A stretch of 45,720 nt of DNA from Campylobacterota bacterium (GTDB taxonomy: Bacteria > Campylobacterota > Campylobacteria > Campylobacterales > Nitratiruptoraceae): positions 1 through 45,720 of the forward strand of contig JAADDW010000002.1 in NCBI GenBank assembly GCA_013153715.1, read 5' to 3'. This document shows, piece after piece, positions 16,643 to 25,711 of this stretch (the stretch's first letter is position 1; each line of letters begins with the position of its first letter). The notes under the pieces were generated by a model, which saw nothing but the letters and a program-made list of their open reading frames with translations, did not search any database and had not been told where the DNA came from. The position numbers and the translations under genes were made by a program.

Positions 16643-17947
16643 ATGAGAATTAAACCGTTTTACCTCGGCGCGGCTACGGCGCTAGCCCTCTCTACAGGGA
16701 TCTTTGCAAAATCCAATATCGAAGAGAATCTCTCCCAGAAGATCGAAGCCATCGCCAAATTTACAAAGGTTGTCAACACCATTGAGAGCTACTATGTAGA
16801 TCCCCTGACAATTGAGGAGATTATAGACAAGGCCCTCAAGGGGCTCCTGAGTAATCTGGACGCCCACTCGGCCTACCTGGACAGGAAGCAGTATAAGGAG
16901 CTCCAGATCCAGACCCAAGGGGAGTTTGGGGGGCTCGGTATCACAGTGGGTATGCGTGACGGGGCTCTGACGGTCATTGCCCCCCTGGAGGGGACACCGG
17001 CAGATAGGGCGGGGCTGAAACCTGGGGATATTATTCTGAAGATCAACGACAAATCGACCCTCGATATGACCCTGGACGAGGCGGTCTCCCTGATGCGGGG
17101 GAAACCGGGGACAAAGATCAAACTGACCATCTACAGAAAGGGGGAACCGAAACCCTTTGTGGTCGAGATCACCCGGGCCATCATCAAGGTCCAGTCGGTT
17201 TACACAAAACATATTATCGATCCCAAGGTCCTCTATATCCGTATCACCAACTTCGATAAAAAGGTGGTTCGGGAGGTCAAGAAGGCCCTCCGCTCCAACC
17301 CCAAGAGCGAGGGGGTGATCATCGATTTGAGAAATAACCCTGGGGGACTCCTGGATCAGGCTGTCGGCCTCTCCGACCTCTTCATCGACAAGGGGATCAT
17401 TGTGAGCCAGAAGGGGCGGCTGAAATCTGAAAATCGGGTCTATTACGCCCACAAGAAGGGGACCTATAGGGATCTCCCCCTTGTCGTTCTGGTCAACGGG
17501 GGGAGCGCCAGCGCCAGTGAGATTGTGAGCGGTGCCCTCCAGGATCACCACAGGGCCGTTATTGTCGGGGAGAAGACCTTCGGTAAGGGGAGTGTCCAGG
17601 TGATCCTCCCCATCAACAAGAGTGAGGCCATCAAGCTCACCATCGCCCGCTACTACCTCCCCAGCGGAAGGACCATTCAGGCCAAAGGGATCACCCCCGA
17701 TATTATCGCCTATCCCGGGAAGGTGGAGAAAAAGGTAGATGAATTTGCCATCAAGGAGGCCGAACTCAAGGCCCATTTGAGGAGCGAGCTGGAGAAGATA
17801 GACGGGAAGAAGAAGAGAGAGGCGGAGAATAACGAGAGCAAGGAGGATAAGAGCCTCATCGATGAGGAGAAACTCTACGAAGATGCCCAGCTCAAGGAGG
17901 CCTACGACATTCTCAAGGCAATTATGATCACGAAGGAGCGGAAGTGA
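16643..17947 (+). CDS. ctpA: S41 family C-terminal processing protease CtpA
   Basis: 434 residues from the ATG at 16643, with AAGGA in front. A longer open frame upstream only runs over clpB antisense. A signal peptide or anchor covers 1-23 ([20 protein letters not shown]), so it acts in the periplasm. The PDZ domain lies at about 90-175 with GGLGITVG and [14 protein letters not shown]. The catalytic domain has [13 protein letters not shown], the nucleophile S290 in GGSASASE and the general base K315 in TFGKGSV, spaced 25 residues as in Prc. The family trims C-termini of periplasmic proteins. It is the first gene of a run with purC: its TGA overlaps the purC GTG (GTGA). Confidence 0.95.
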   Translation: MRIKPFYLGAATALALSTGIFAKSNIEENLSQKIEAIAKFTKVVNTIESYYVDPLTIEEIIDKALKGLLSNLDAHSAYLDRKQYKELQIQTQGEFGGLGITVGMRDGALTVIAPLEGTPADRAGLKPGDIILKINDKSTLDMTLDEAVSLMRGKPGTKIKLTIYRKGEPKPFVVEITRAIIKVQSVYTKHIIDPKVLYIRITNFDKKVVREVKKALRSNPKSEGVIIDLRNNPGGLLDQAVGLSDLFIDKGIIVSQKGRLKSENRVYYAHKKGTYRDLPLVVLVNGGSASASEIVSGALQDHHRAVIVGEKTFGKGSVQVILPINKSEAIKLTIARYYLPSGRTIQAKGITPDIIAYPGKVEKKVDEFAIKEAELKAHLRSELEKIDGKKKREAENNESKEDKSLIDEEKLYEDAQLKEAYDILKAIMITKERK

Positions 17948-18684
17948 AAAAGGGAGAACTCCTCTACGAGGGGAAGGCCAAAAAGATATGGAAGAGCGAC
18001 GATCCAGACCTCTACATTGCGGAGTTCAAAGATGATCTGACCGCATTCGATGCGGAGAAGAAGGGGAGGGCCGAGGGGAAGGGAGCCCTCAACTGTAAGA
18101 TCAGCGCCTACCTCTTCAAACTTTTGGAGGACCACGGGGTTCCGACCCACTTCGTCAGTTGCCCCACAGAGAGGGAGATGGTGATCAGACGGGTGGAGAT
18201 GATACCCATAGAGGTCGTAGTGAGAAATATTGCCGCAGGCTCCCTGACACGGCGCCTCGGTATTCGGGAGGGGGTTCGGCTCCCCTTTGCCCTTGTGGAG
18301 TTCTACTATAAGAATGACGAGCTCCACGACCCCCTCATCAACGATGAACACGCCCTCATCCTGGAGCTGGTGGACCACGAGAGCGATCTGGAGGAGCTGA
18401 AACGGTTGGGACGGGAGGTCAATGTGGTCCTCAAGAGCTTCTTTGATAAGATCGGCCTCGATCTGGTCGATTTCAAGCTGGAGTTCGGAAGGAGAGATGA
18501 TGGGAAGATTCTCCTGGCCGACGAGATCAGCCCCGACAGCTGTCGCTTCTGGGAGAAGGGGAGCGGGAGGAAGATGGATAAGGACCTCTTCCGCCACGAC
18601 CTGGGAGATGTGAAGGTGGCCTACCAGGAGGTTTTGAGGCGGATAAGAGAGGAGATAGAGGGGTCGTCACCCTCCTCCACCTAG
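17944..18684 (+). CDS. purC: SAICAR synthetase PurC
   Basis: 246 residues. The family motifs are clear: [11 protein letters not shown] at the N-terminus, [12 protein letters not shown] with [23 protein letters not shown] and [13 protein letters not shown]. It joins aspartate to CAIR in purine synthesis, in the cytosol. The start is GTG at 17944, overlapping the ctpA stop by 4 bases. The tail [11 protein letters not shown] extends slightly past the usual end. purS follows only after a 299-base non-coding gap, although purC-purS-purQ is normally tight. Confidence 0.97.
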   Translation: MKKGELLYEGKAKKIWKSDDPDLYIAEFKDDLTAFDAEKKGRAEGKGALNCKISAYLFKLLEDHGVPTHFVSCPTEREMVIRRVEMIPIEVVVRNIAAGSLTRRLGIREGVRLPFALVEFYYKNDELHDPLINDEHALILELVDHESDLEELKRLGREVNVVLKSFFDKIGLDLVDFKLEFGRRDDGKILLADEISPDSCRFWEKGSGRKMDKDLFRHDLGDVKVAYQEVLRRIREEIEGSSPSST

Positions 18685-18983
18685 AGGTTGGTTGGAGGCG
18701 GTCTGGGCAATGGACCGATCCGGAGGAGTGGATCGCTCCGTTGGGGAGGAGAGAATCTCCTCCCCGGAGCCACTCCTGCCACCCCTCCATCTCAGGTGGA
18801 GGTGGGTGGAGGTTCCCCATAGGGTTGTCGAGAGGGGGAGTTTGGAGAGCCCCCTCAGGTCTCCAGGAGACGGTTTCGACGAGTACCTACCACATTCCAT
18901 GAGAAAAGGAGGAAAGTAGGGTATCCCTCCCGACCGCCCCGGCTATCCGACCGGGTCTCGGGGAGAGGTGCCTGAAAGGTCCG
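18685..18983 (+). ncRNA. Hairpin-rich purC-purS gap: candidate structured RNA
   Basis: No convincing gene lies in this gap. It contains four strong hairpins in a row. (1) 18724-18777 pairs AGGAGTGG/CCACTCCT, CTCC/GGAG and GGGGAGGAGA/TCTCCTCCCC: 22 base pairs, with 4- and 3-base bulges only on the 5' side and a 3-base loop. (2) 18779-18809 has 11 pairs (CCACC-C-CTCCA with TGGAG-GT-GGGTGG). (3) GAGGGGG/CCCCCTC lies at 18832-18856. (4) GTCTCC-A-GGAGAC lies at 18859-18871. A GGAGG-containing stretch follows at 18907-18912. I see no RNase P, tmRNA or SRP signature. A 6S-like RNA, a cis-acting leader of purSQ, or a mobile palindromic element are all possible. Strand is assigned by the operon only. 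Confidence 0.4.
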
Positions 18984-19229
18984 ATGAGAGCTATTGTCAC
19001 TGTCCATCTGAAGGAGGGGGTCCTCGACCCCCAGGGGAAGGCGGTCCACCACGCCCTCCACTCCCTCGGCTTCCGCAATAGCGAAGATGTGCGGGTCGGA
19101 AAGCAGATAGTGGTCACCCTCAGAGGGGAGATGAGCAGGGAGGAGGCCGAACGGGAGGTGACCGAGATGTGTGAGAAGCTCCTGGCCAACACAGTTATTG
19201 AAGATTACGAGATAGAGATTATCCCATGA
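18984..19229 (+). CDS. purS: FGAM synthase subunit PurS
   Basis: 81 residues, the standard PurS size. It has the pattern VTVHLKEGVLDPQGKAVHHA at the start, LGF...VRVGKQI in the middle and IEDYEIEII at the end. PurS dimerises and bridges PurL and PurQ in the formylglycinamidine ribonucleotide synthase complex. The ATG has GAAAGGTCCG upstream. Its stop overlaps the purQ ATG (ATGA). Confidence 0.96.
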   Translation: MRAIVTVHLKEGVLDPQGKAVHHALHSLGFRNSEDVRVGKQIVVTLRGEMSREEAEREVTEMCEKLLANTVIEDYEIEIIP

Positions 19230-19897
19230 GAGCGGCCATCGTCAGGTTTCCCGGTACCAACTGTGAATTTGATACCGAGTACGCCCTCAAAAGGTTGGGG
19301 GTCGAAACCACCATCGTCTGGCACAAGGAGCGGGAACTCCCACCAAAAATCGATCTGGTCATCCTCCCCGGAGGCTTCAGCTATGGAGACTATCTCCGGA
19401 GCGGGGCTATCGCCCGGTTCAGCCCCATTATGGAGGGGGTACGGGAGTTTGCCGCCAAGGGGGGGTATGTTCTGGGGATCTGCAACGGGTTCCAGATCCT
19501 CTTGGAGAGCCATCTCCTCCCCGGAGCGATGAAGCGGAACGAGAACCTCCACTTCATCTCCAAATTCCACCATATCAAAGTGGTCTCCCGGGACAACCCC
19601 TTCCTCTCCAAACTGGAGGAGGGGGAGATCCTCAATATCCCTATCGCCCACGCCGAAGGGAATTACTATGTCGATGGGGAGAGCCTGGAGAGAATGTATG
19701 AGAAGGGTCAGGTCCTCCTCCACTACTGTGATAGCCAGGGGGGATATGCCAACCCCAACGGGAGCGTCGATGGAATTGCCGGAATATGCAATGAGGAGAA
19801 GAATATCTTTGGACTCATGCCCCATCCAGAGCGGGCCTGCCACCCCCTCCTGGGAAGTGAGGATGGGCTCAAGATGTTGAAAGGATTTTTCGATTAG
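19226..19897 (+). CDS. purQ: FGAM synthase glutaminase subunit PurQ
   Basis: 223 residues. It is a class I glutamine amidotransferase with nucleophile C86 in LGICNGFQIL and the His-Glu pair in LMPHPERA (H200, E202). The N-terminus AAIVRFPGTNCEFDT is typical of PurQ. It supplies ammonia from glutamine to PurL with PurS. It overlaps purS by 4 bases. The downstream gene begins inside its last two codons if the ATT start there is right. Confidence 0.97.
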   Translation: MRAAIVRFPGTNCEFDTEYALKRLGVETTIVWHKERELPPKIDLVILPGGFSYGDYLRSGAIARFSPIMEGVREFAAKGGYVLGICNGFQILLESHLLPGAMKRNENLHFISKFHHIKVVSRDNPFLSKLEEGEILNIPIAHAEGNYYVDGESLERMYEKGQVLLHYCDSQGGYANPNGSVDGIAGICNEEKNIFGLMPHPERACHPLLGSEDGLKMLKGFFD

Positions 19898-20906
19898 AGT
19901 TCTCTTTCTCATAGGGCTCCTGGTGGAGCTCCTGATTGGAGCCACTGTCGGAAAGTGGGTTCTCCCCCAGGGGGAGCCCTTTCTCCACCAGATCTTCCGT
20001 GTGGAGCTCCACTTTCTCAAGGCTCCCTCTCCCAAGGTCACACTCCAAGGGGGAGAGGGTCTCTCCCTCATCTATGAGGAAGGGGTGAGGAGTGTCGATA
20101 GTCTCTATCTGGCCAAGAGCTTCTACTTTAAGGCTCTGGGACCCAAAATTCTCCTCCCCTCAGCCAGAATCACGACGGCAAACTACACCACAACGATCTC
20201 CGGCCCCTCCCTCTCCTCCCGCCGCCTCAACCCTCCCAAGGAGTTCTGCGGTGTTCTGGCCAAGCAACTCCAGATTGGAGAGCATGAGGCCGTCCAGTAC
20301 AATCGGGAGAGCAACCTCATCGTCCTCCACATTCACGGAGTTCTAGCCAATCTGGAGGACTTCTCCCTCCCCTTCGCCATCAAGGAGGGGATCAAGGAGC
20401 TCAATATCACCTTCCCCACAGGCCGTATGATCTATTACGCCATCCTCCCCGCCTCCATAGACCGTCTCAAATTCAGCTACTTCAATACGGAGAGAAAGGA
20501 GTTCAGCCACCTCTCCATTCCGATCCAGGTCATCGACGAGACGGTGAGTACCCAGACCGACATCAAACCTACCGAAGATAAGAATAAGCGGCTGAAAATC
20601 GTCATCTTCCTCACCCTCGGTGGGATTCTGGGGATTGTGGCCCTCCTGAAACGGAGCCTGGGGGCCCTCTTCCTCTCCCTGGCCGCCATCGCCTACGGGA
20701 GCTACCTCCTCATACCGATAAAGAAGGTCTGTATCGAAAGGGGGAGCAAGATCTATATTCTCCCGACGAAGCAGAGCACCATCTTTGAGATCAACAGGGA
20801 GAGACGGGTCTATGAGGAGTTGAGACGGGTCAACGGATATATCAAGATCAAACTCTCTAGAGAGAAAGTGGGGTGGGTCCGTGAAGAGGATAGTTGCAAA
20901 GATTAG
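19893..20906 (+). CDS. Membrane-anchored protein with C-terminal SH3-like domain
   Basis: Unknown function. From the ATT at 19893 the protein has 337 residues and begins RVLFLIGLLVELLIGATVG after the start, a normal signal-anchor. From the first canonical start (GTG at 19923) this helix is cut to a short, uncharged remnant. The ATT follows AAAGGA at good spacing and overlaps the purQ TAG. The body (about 30-225) is beta-rich with no motif I recognise and is presumably periplasmic. Two close membrane segments follow (LKIVIFLTLGGILGIVALL and ALFLSLAAIAYGSYLL). The last 60 residues (GSKIYILPTKQSTIFE ... VGWVREED) look like a bacterial SH3 domain. It sits in the purQ-plsC operon and overlaps plsC by 26 bases. 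Confidence 0.7.
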   Translation: MRVLFLIGLLVELLIGATVGKWVLPQGEPFLHQIFRVELHFLKAPSPKVTLQGGEGLSLIYEEGVRSVDSLYLAKSFYFKALGPKILLPSARITTANYTTTISGPSLSSRRLNPPKEFCGVLAKQLQIGEHEAVQYNRESNLIVLHIHGVLANLEDFSLPFAIKEGIKELNITFPTGRMIYYAILPASIDRLKFSYFNTERKEFSHLSIPIQVIDETVSTQTDIKPTEDKNKRLKIVIFLTLGGILGIVALLKRSLGALFLSLAAIAYGSYLLIPIKKVCIERGSKIYILPTKQSTIFEINRERRVYEELRRVNGYIKIKLSREKVGWVREEDSCKD

Positions 20907-21579
20907 GGGTCTCTACGCCGCCGTCGTCATTATCACTCTGGTCACCCTCAACATCTTGGCCTTTCTGGTCATGCCCCGGAGCTCCTACAAGGGGATCAAG
21001 CAGTTTTTTACCCGGGCCATCTTGAAGCTCCTGGGAATTGAGGTCGTAGTGGAGGGAGAGGTAGATAGGGAGGCCGGAATGGTCATTATGAACCACTCCA
21101 GCTTCATCGATATTCCGGTCATAGAGGCGGTCTATCCCAAGGATCTAGTCTGGGTAGCCAAGAAGGAGCTCTTCGATACCCCCTTCTTCGGACTCCTCCT
21201 CTCCCTCCCCAACAATATCCGCCTCGATCGGGAGGATCGGAGGGCCCTCGTCCACCTTCTCAAAGAGGCCAAGGCCAAATCCAAGGAGAAGACCATAGCC
21301 ATCTTTCCCGAAGGGACCCGGGGACGGGGGGAGAGGCTCCTCCCCTTCAAACCGGGGGCGAAGATCATCGCCAATAGGTTGGGACTCAAGGTCCAGCCCA
21401 TCCTCATTGTCCATGCCCGGGACCGCTTTGACAGCAAGAGATTGGAGCTCAATCCAGGCCCTATCAAAGTGATCTACATGGAGAGCTTCCAGGCAGACCC
21501 CCAGCGGGAGTGGCTCCAGGAGCTCCGACAGCAGATGGAGGAGCGGCTTACGAGGGAGAGAGGGGAGCCTAAGCTATGA
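20881..21579 (+). CDS. plsC: 1-acyl-sn-glycerol-3-phosphate acyltransferase (PlsC family)
   Basis: 232 residues. An N-terminal membrane helix (about 10-32) precedes the acyltransferase domain: catalytic NHSSFID (NHX4D), the FPEGTRGRG substrate motif, and LPFKPGAKIIA with the later VQPILIV strand. The family makes phosphatidic acid at the inner membrane. The GTG at 20881 gives a sensible N-terminus and overlaps the upstream gene by 26 bases. The last coding bases lie in a 26-base direct repeat whose second copy begins at the stop codon. Confidence 0.92.
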   Translation: MKRIVAKIRGLYAAVVIITLVTLNILAFLVMPRSSYKGIKQFFTRAILKLLGIEVVVEGEVDREAGMVIMNHSSFIDIPVIEAVYPKDLVWVAKKELFDTPFFGLLLSLPNNIRLDREDRRALVHLLKEAKAKSKEKTIAIFPEGTRGRGERLLPFKPGAKIIANRLGLKVQPILIVHARDRFDSKRLELNPGPIKVIYMESFQADPQREWLQELRQQMEERLTRERGEPKL

Positions 21580-21604
21580 TGGAGGAGCGACCTACGAGGG
21601 AGAG
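21535..21604. repeat. Direct repeat of 26 bases at the plsC / ABC-gene junction
   Basis: Copy one is 21535-21560 and copy two 21579-21604. They match at 24 of 26 positions (both start ATGGAGGAGCG and end TACGAGGGAGAG) with a 44-base period. Copy one codes the end of plsC; copy two overlaps the end of the convergent ABC ATPase gene. The period is not a multiple of three. Confidence 0.8.
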
Positions 21605-22227
21605 TGCCCTCCTCTCTCCTCCTCCCACCCAAGCTCAATAATCCTGTCACTGCACCATCTGGCCAGATGGAGATCGTGGGTAATCAGCAGAATTCCGACC
21701 CGGTTGAGGGAGCGGACCAGAAGTTGCATCACCTTGAGACTCGTAATATTGTCGAGGGCACTTGTCGGCTCATCTGCCAGGAGGAGCTCCGGATCCATGA
21801 GGAGGGCCCGGAGAATGGAGGAGCGCTGGAGCTGTCCCCCTGAGAGGCGGTGGGGAAGCTCATAGAGGAGCTCCATCTCAATCTGAAACTCCCGGGCCAG
21901 CTCTTCAATCCCCCCAATATCGGCGACCTCCCTTATCTGATCGATGATGGGGTAGGAGGGGTGGAAGGAGGTGTAGGGGTCCTGGAAGATCTGGGAGAAT
22001 CTCCCCCTCTCTATCGATCCTTGAAGAGGCTCCAGAAAGCCACCGATCAGCTCGAAGAGGGTACTCTTCCCTACTCCGCTGGGGCCGACAATGGAGACCA
22101 GCTCCCCCCGGCGGAGTTCCAGGGAGAAATCCTCAAAGAGGAGGCGATCCGGGCTGTAACCGAAGGTGAGATGGTCTATCTTGAGAACGACAGGGCTATC
22201 CATGGAGAGGGGTGGGGGGCTCCCCAC
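21592..22227 (-). CDS. ABC transporter ATP-binding protein, dipeptide/nickel (OppF/NikE)-like
   Basis: 211 residues. Walker A is GPSGVGKST, the Q-loop is QIFQDPYTSFHPSYP (the QDPY-S-P pattern typical of oligopeptide/nickel importers), the signature is LSGGQLQRSSILRALL, Walker B is LLLADEPTSALD, and the switch His is in ITHD. It lacks the C-terminal extension of OppD/F. Start is uncertain: GTG at 22227 lies 3 bases after the oadB stop, while an ATG at 22203 also fits. No permease or binding protein is in the window, so its partners are elsewhere or it is an orphan. It follows the oad operon on the same strand. Confidence 0.85.
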   Translation of the reverse strand: MGSPPPLSMDSPVVLKIDHLTFGYSPDRLLFEDFSLELRRGELVSIVGPSGVGKSTLFELIGGFLEPLQGSIERGRFSQIFQDPYTSFHPSYPIIDQIREVADIGGIEELAREFQIEMELLYELPHRLSGGQLQRSSILRALLMDPELLLADEPTSALDNITSLKVMQLLVRSLNRVGILLITHDLHLARWCSDRIIELGWEEERGGHSPS

Positions 22228-22230
22228 CTC

Positions 22231-23559
22231 TTAAAAGATAGAGAGATAGACACCAGCCGCAACGGCTGAACCGATGACCCCAGCCACATTGGGTCCCATG
22301 GCGTGCATGAGGAGGACATTGGTGGGATCCTCATCCATACCCACCCTGTTGGCGACCCGGGCGGCCATGGGGACGGCGCTGACACCGGCCGCCCCAATGA
22401 GGGGATTGATGGGCTCTTTGGAGAGTCTGTTCATGATCTTACCCATAATGACCCCTGCGGCCGTTCCGACAGAGAAGGCTACAAGACCGAGGAGGAGGAT
22501 ACCGAGGGTCTCCGGAACCAGAAAGTACTCGGCGGCCAGCTTGGAACCTACAGAGAGCCCCAAGAAGATGGTGACAATGTTGATGAGCTCGTTCTGGAGG
22601 GTTTTGGAGAGTCTCTCCACAACCCGGGACTCCCGGACAAAGTTTCCGAAGGTGAGGGCCCCGATGAGGGGGCTGGACTCCGGAAGGATCAAGATGGTGA
22701 GCATCAAGACCGTAAGGGGGAAGAGCATCTTCTCCAGCTGGCTCACCTTCCGCTTCGTCGTCATTCGGATCTTCCGCTCCTCAGGGGTTGTGAGAGCCTT
22801 CATAATGGGAGGCTGAATCACAGGGACCAGGGCCATATAGCTATAGGCGGCGACAGCCATGGCTCCCAGGAGATCGGGGGCCAGTTTGGAGGCGATGAAG
22901 ACCGTTGTCGGTCCGTCGGCGCCTCCGATAATGGAGATGGCGGCGGCATCTTGGAGGGAGAAATCGAAGATACCCAGCTGGCTCAGGGCGACAGCCCCCA
23001 CCAGAGTCCCGAAGATACCGAACTGGGCCGCCGCACCGAGGAGGGCCGTCTTGGGATTGGCCAGGAGGGGACCGAAGTCGGTCATGGCTCCGACCCCCAT
23101 GAAGATCAGGATCGGGAAGAGCTCATTCTCAATCCCCGCCTTGAAGAGCTCCCCGATAAACCCTCCATCACCAATAATATTGGCCAGGGGGATATTGGCC
23201 AGGAGCCCCCCAAACCCTATGGGGATCAGGAGGAGGGGTTCAAAACCCTTGGCTATCGCCAAATAGAAGAGAATAAAGGTGATGGCGATCATAATGATCC
23301 GCCCCACACTCTGCTGGAAGGGGGTGACCTCATCGCCCCGGGCGTTTTTGACCCCCTCTTTGGGGTTTAAGATGGCGTAGATCCCTGTCTGTTTCCAGAA
23401 GTTGACGATCATATCGCCAAAATGTTTACTCTCATAACTCCCCTCCCTCTCAACCTTCTGGCTCTCCCCCTTCTCCATCTGGCTCACGGTGGCGATGGCT
23501 CCAATGGGGATCATGACGACGGCGAGGGCGAGGAGAAACTGTAGAATGCGTCTCTTCAT
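22231..23559 (-). CDS. oadB: Oxaloacetate decarboxylase sodium pump, beta subunit
   Basis: 442 residues with about ten membrane helices. The OadB signatures are [30 protein letters not shown] and [20 protein letters not shown]. The N-terminus has a first helix (about 5-25) followed by a polar stretch longer than in the shortest family members. OadB decarboxylates the carboxybiotin carried by OadA and uses the energy to export sodium. The ATG lies 3 bases after the oadA stop. MmdB or GcdB could be hard to tell apart on sequence alone, but the oadA-type partner settles the call. Confidence 0.93.
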   Translation of the reverse strand: MKRRILQFLLALAVVMIPIGAIATVSQMEKGESQKVEREGSYESKHFGDMIVNFWKQTGIYAILNPKEGVKNARGDEVTPFQQSVGRIIMIAITFILFYLAIAKGFEPLLLIPIGFGGLLANIPLANIIGDGGFIGELFKAGIENELFPILIFMGVGAMTDFGPLLANPKTALLGAAAQFGIFGTLVGAVALSQLGIFDFSLQDAAAISIIGGADGPTTVFIASKLAPDLLGAMAVAAYSYMALVPVIQPPIMKALTTPEERKIRMTTKRKVSQLEKMLFPLTVLMLTILILPESSPLIGALTFGNFVRESRVVERLSKTLQNELINIVTIFLGLSVGSKLAAEYFLVPETLGILLLGLVAFSVGTAAGVIMGKIMNRLSKEPINPLIGAAGVSAVPMAARVANRVGMDEDPTNVLLMHAMGPNVAGVIGSAVAAGVYLSIF

Positions 23560-23562
23560 CTT

Positions 23563-25368
23563 CTACTCCATTGTCGCTAGGACTTGGCCTTCTTCCACCT
23601 GATCGTTGACCTTCACAGCGATATGGGCGATAACCCCATCTCTGGGGGCCGGAATATCGATCTCCATCTTCATAGACTCAAGGATCATAATCTTATCCCC
23701 AGCCTTCACCTTGTCTCCGGGGTTGACGAGTATCTTCCAGACGGTCCCCGGAACGGCCGACTTGATCTCGGTCATGCCCGGAGCCGCCTCACCCATGGCC
23801 TCGGGTTCCTCCACAATTTCGGCCTCCTTCTTGGCTTCCGCCTCAGGTTTGACCTCTACCTCTCCCTCGGCAATCTCCACGACAAACTTCTCACCATCGA
23901 CAATGACCGTATAGATACCGCTACTCTTCCTGCTCACTTTCTCTTCCTCCATTTCACTGATTTTCCGTACCATGAGGGGGCTCTCCCCTTTCAAGAAGGC
24001 AATTCCCTTGTCGCCACATGAGGCGGCGATGAAGATATTCTCCTCTGTGGTCTCGATACCCTCTTCTTCCAGCCGCCCCTTCCAGTAGGCGATAGATTTG
24101 GTCTCGTCCCGGTCGGCTATATCGAGGGGGTTTTCGGTAGTGGGGGGGAGCTCCAGCTGTTCGCTGGCCAGCTTCACAATCTCCGGATCGGGTTCCACAG
24201 GGGTCTTTCCAAAGTAGCCGAGAACCATCTTTCCGTAGCCGGGGGCGATCTTCTTCCAAGGCCCAAACATCACATTGTTAAAGGCCTGTTGCCAGTAAAA
24301 CTGGCTGACAGGGGTGACGCTGGTCCCAAATCCCCCTTTCTCCACAACCTCCCGCATCGCCTTGATAACCTCTGGATATTTGTGGAGGATCTTGTTGTCC
24401 CGCATCATCTGGGTATTGGCTGTGAGGGCCCCTCCGGGCATGGGGGAGAAGGGGATCATGGGGCTCACCTGGGTGGCCTCTGGCGGGATGAAGTAGTCGG
24501 CCAGACACTCCTTGAGGGTCTCCTCATAGTCCAGGACCTTCTCCATATCGAGCCCTCCCAGGTCGTAGGGCTTCCCTTTGACGGCGTGGAGCATTGTGAT
24601 AATGTCGGGCTGGCTGGTCCCTCCGCTGACAGGGGCGGCCGCCAGATCGATACCATCGACTCCGGCCTCCAGAGCCGCCAGATAGCAGGAGACACTGACC
24701 CCCGCCGTCTCATGGGTGTGGAGCCTTATGTGGACATCGTCTCCCAAAATCCGTCTCGCCATCTTGATGGTCTCATAGACCTTCTGGGGACTGCTGGTCC
24801 CGCTGGCATCCTTGAAGGCGAGGCTGTCAAACTCTATCCCCCGATCGAGGATCTCCCTCAATGTCTTCTCATAGAACTCCGGTGTGTGGGCACCACTGCA
24901 CCCCGGAGGGAGATCCATAATTGTAATGACAACCTCATGCTTCATACCGTGTCTCTTGATACACTGGGCGGAGTACTCTAGGTTGTCCACATCGTTGAGG
25001 GCGTCGAAATTCCGGACCGTCGTCGTCCCGTGCCGGGCAAAGAGTTTAGCGAAGAGATCGATCATCTCCCTACTTCCGGTGTCCAGCATGACGGTATTGA
25101 TCCCCCGGGCGAGGATCTGGAGATTGGCCTCCGGTCCCACCTCCTCACGGAAAGCATCCATCATATCGAAGGCGTTCTCCCGAAGGTAGAAGAAGAGACT
25201 CTGGAACCGGGCACCCCCTCCAAACTCAAAGTGGGTGATCCCCACCTCTTTGGCCGCCTGGAGGGCCGGTAAAAAGTCCTTCATGAGGACACGCCCACCG
25301 AAGACAGACTGGAACCCATCTCTGAAAGTGGTATCCATCACATCGATAAACTTCTTCTTCTGTGCCAT
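23563..25368 (-). CDS. oadA: Oxaloacetate decarboxylase alpha subunit / carboxyltransferase with biotinyl domain
   Basis: 601 residues. The N-terminal carboxyltransferase barrel starts VMDTTFRDGFQSVFGGR, where family members usually have DTTLRDAHQS. It has the metal-binding LHTHETAGV and a conserved Lys in LAFKDASG. A PYC_OADA-type region runs to about 470, then an Ala/Glu/Pro-rich linker, and a biotinyl domain with the biotin site K567 in ESMKME. It transfers CO2 from oxaloacetate to biotin. The same protein type can serve as pyruvate carboxylase subunit B; neighbours oadG and oadB favour the sodium pump. Confidence 0.93.
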   Translation of the reverse strand: MAQKKKFIDVMDTTFRDGFQSVFGGRVLMKDFLPALQAAKEVGITHFEFGGGARFQSLFFYLRENAFDMMDAFREEVGPEANLQILARGINTVMLDTGSREMIDLFAKLFARHGTTTVRNFDALNDVDNLEYSAQCIKRHGMKHEVVITIMDLPPGCSGAHTPEFYEKTLREILDRGIEFDSLAFKDASGTSSPQKVYETIKMARRILGDDVHIRLHTHETAGVSVSCYLAALEAGVDGIDLAAAPVSGGTSQPDIITMLHAVKGKPYDLGGLDMEKVLDYEETLKECLADYFIPPEATQVSPMIPFSPMPGGALTANTQMMRDNKILHKYPEVIKAMREVVEKGGFGTSVTPVSQFYWQQAFNNVMFGPWKKIAPGYGKMVLGYFGKTPVEPDPEIVKLASEQLELPPTTENPLDIADRDETKSIAYWKGRLEEEGIETTEENIFIAASCGDKGIAFLKGESPLMVRKISEMEEEKVSRKSSGIYTVIVDGEKFVVEIAEGEVEVKPEAEAKKEAEIVEEPEAMGEAAPGMTEIKSAVPGTVWKILVNPGDKVKAGDKIMILESMKMEIDIPAPRDGVIAHIAVKVNDQVEEGQVLATME

Positions 25369-25380
25369 TGAGACCCTTTA

Positions 25381-25602
25381 TCACGAATTTTTCATATGGT
25401 GGAGAGCCGCTGTGATGGCGGCCACCTTCTTCAGCCGCTCCCTCTTGGAGGTGGTTGGAGCCTGGGATTCCTCCTGGAAGCTCTCCGGAAAATATTTGAG
25501 CAACAGCTTGTGTTGCCAATCCAGAATGACAACCATGAGGTAGAGGAAGAGGAAGACAATCCCCATACCGAGGAACATATACTTGACTGCCTCCAGTACC
25601 AT
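25381..25602 (-). CDS. oadG: Oxaloacetate decarboxylase gamma subunit
   Basis: 73 residues from the ATG at 25602, which has GAGGAG six bases upstream. An in-frame TTG at 25635 would add 11 residues and has a poorer ribosome site. One membrane helix (LEAVKYMFLGMGIVFLFLYL) is followed by a charged cytosolic tail ending ITAALHHMKNS, whose paired His fit the zinc-binding tail of OadG. It anchors OadA to OadB. It is the first gene of oadG-oadA-oadB. Confidence 0.85.
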   Translation of the reverse strand: MVLEAVKYMFLGMGIVFLFLYLMVVILDWQHKLLLKYFPESFQEESQAPTTSKRERLKKVAAITAALHHMKNS

Positions 25603-25711
25603 AGAGCACTCCTCAATAGTGTGATAGTGGCTCAATTTTACGGTAAAAATGCTTATAAAAGAATATGTTAGACCGATAATAAGAGATTTGGCCCCCCGAG
25701 AGGGGAGGGGA

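Noticed and set aside
18527-18919. Small ORFs on both strands in the purC-purS gap
   Set aside because: They follow the hairpin sequence, lack ribosome sites and have no recognisable protein character.
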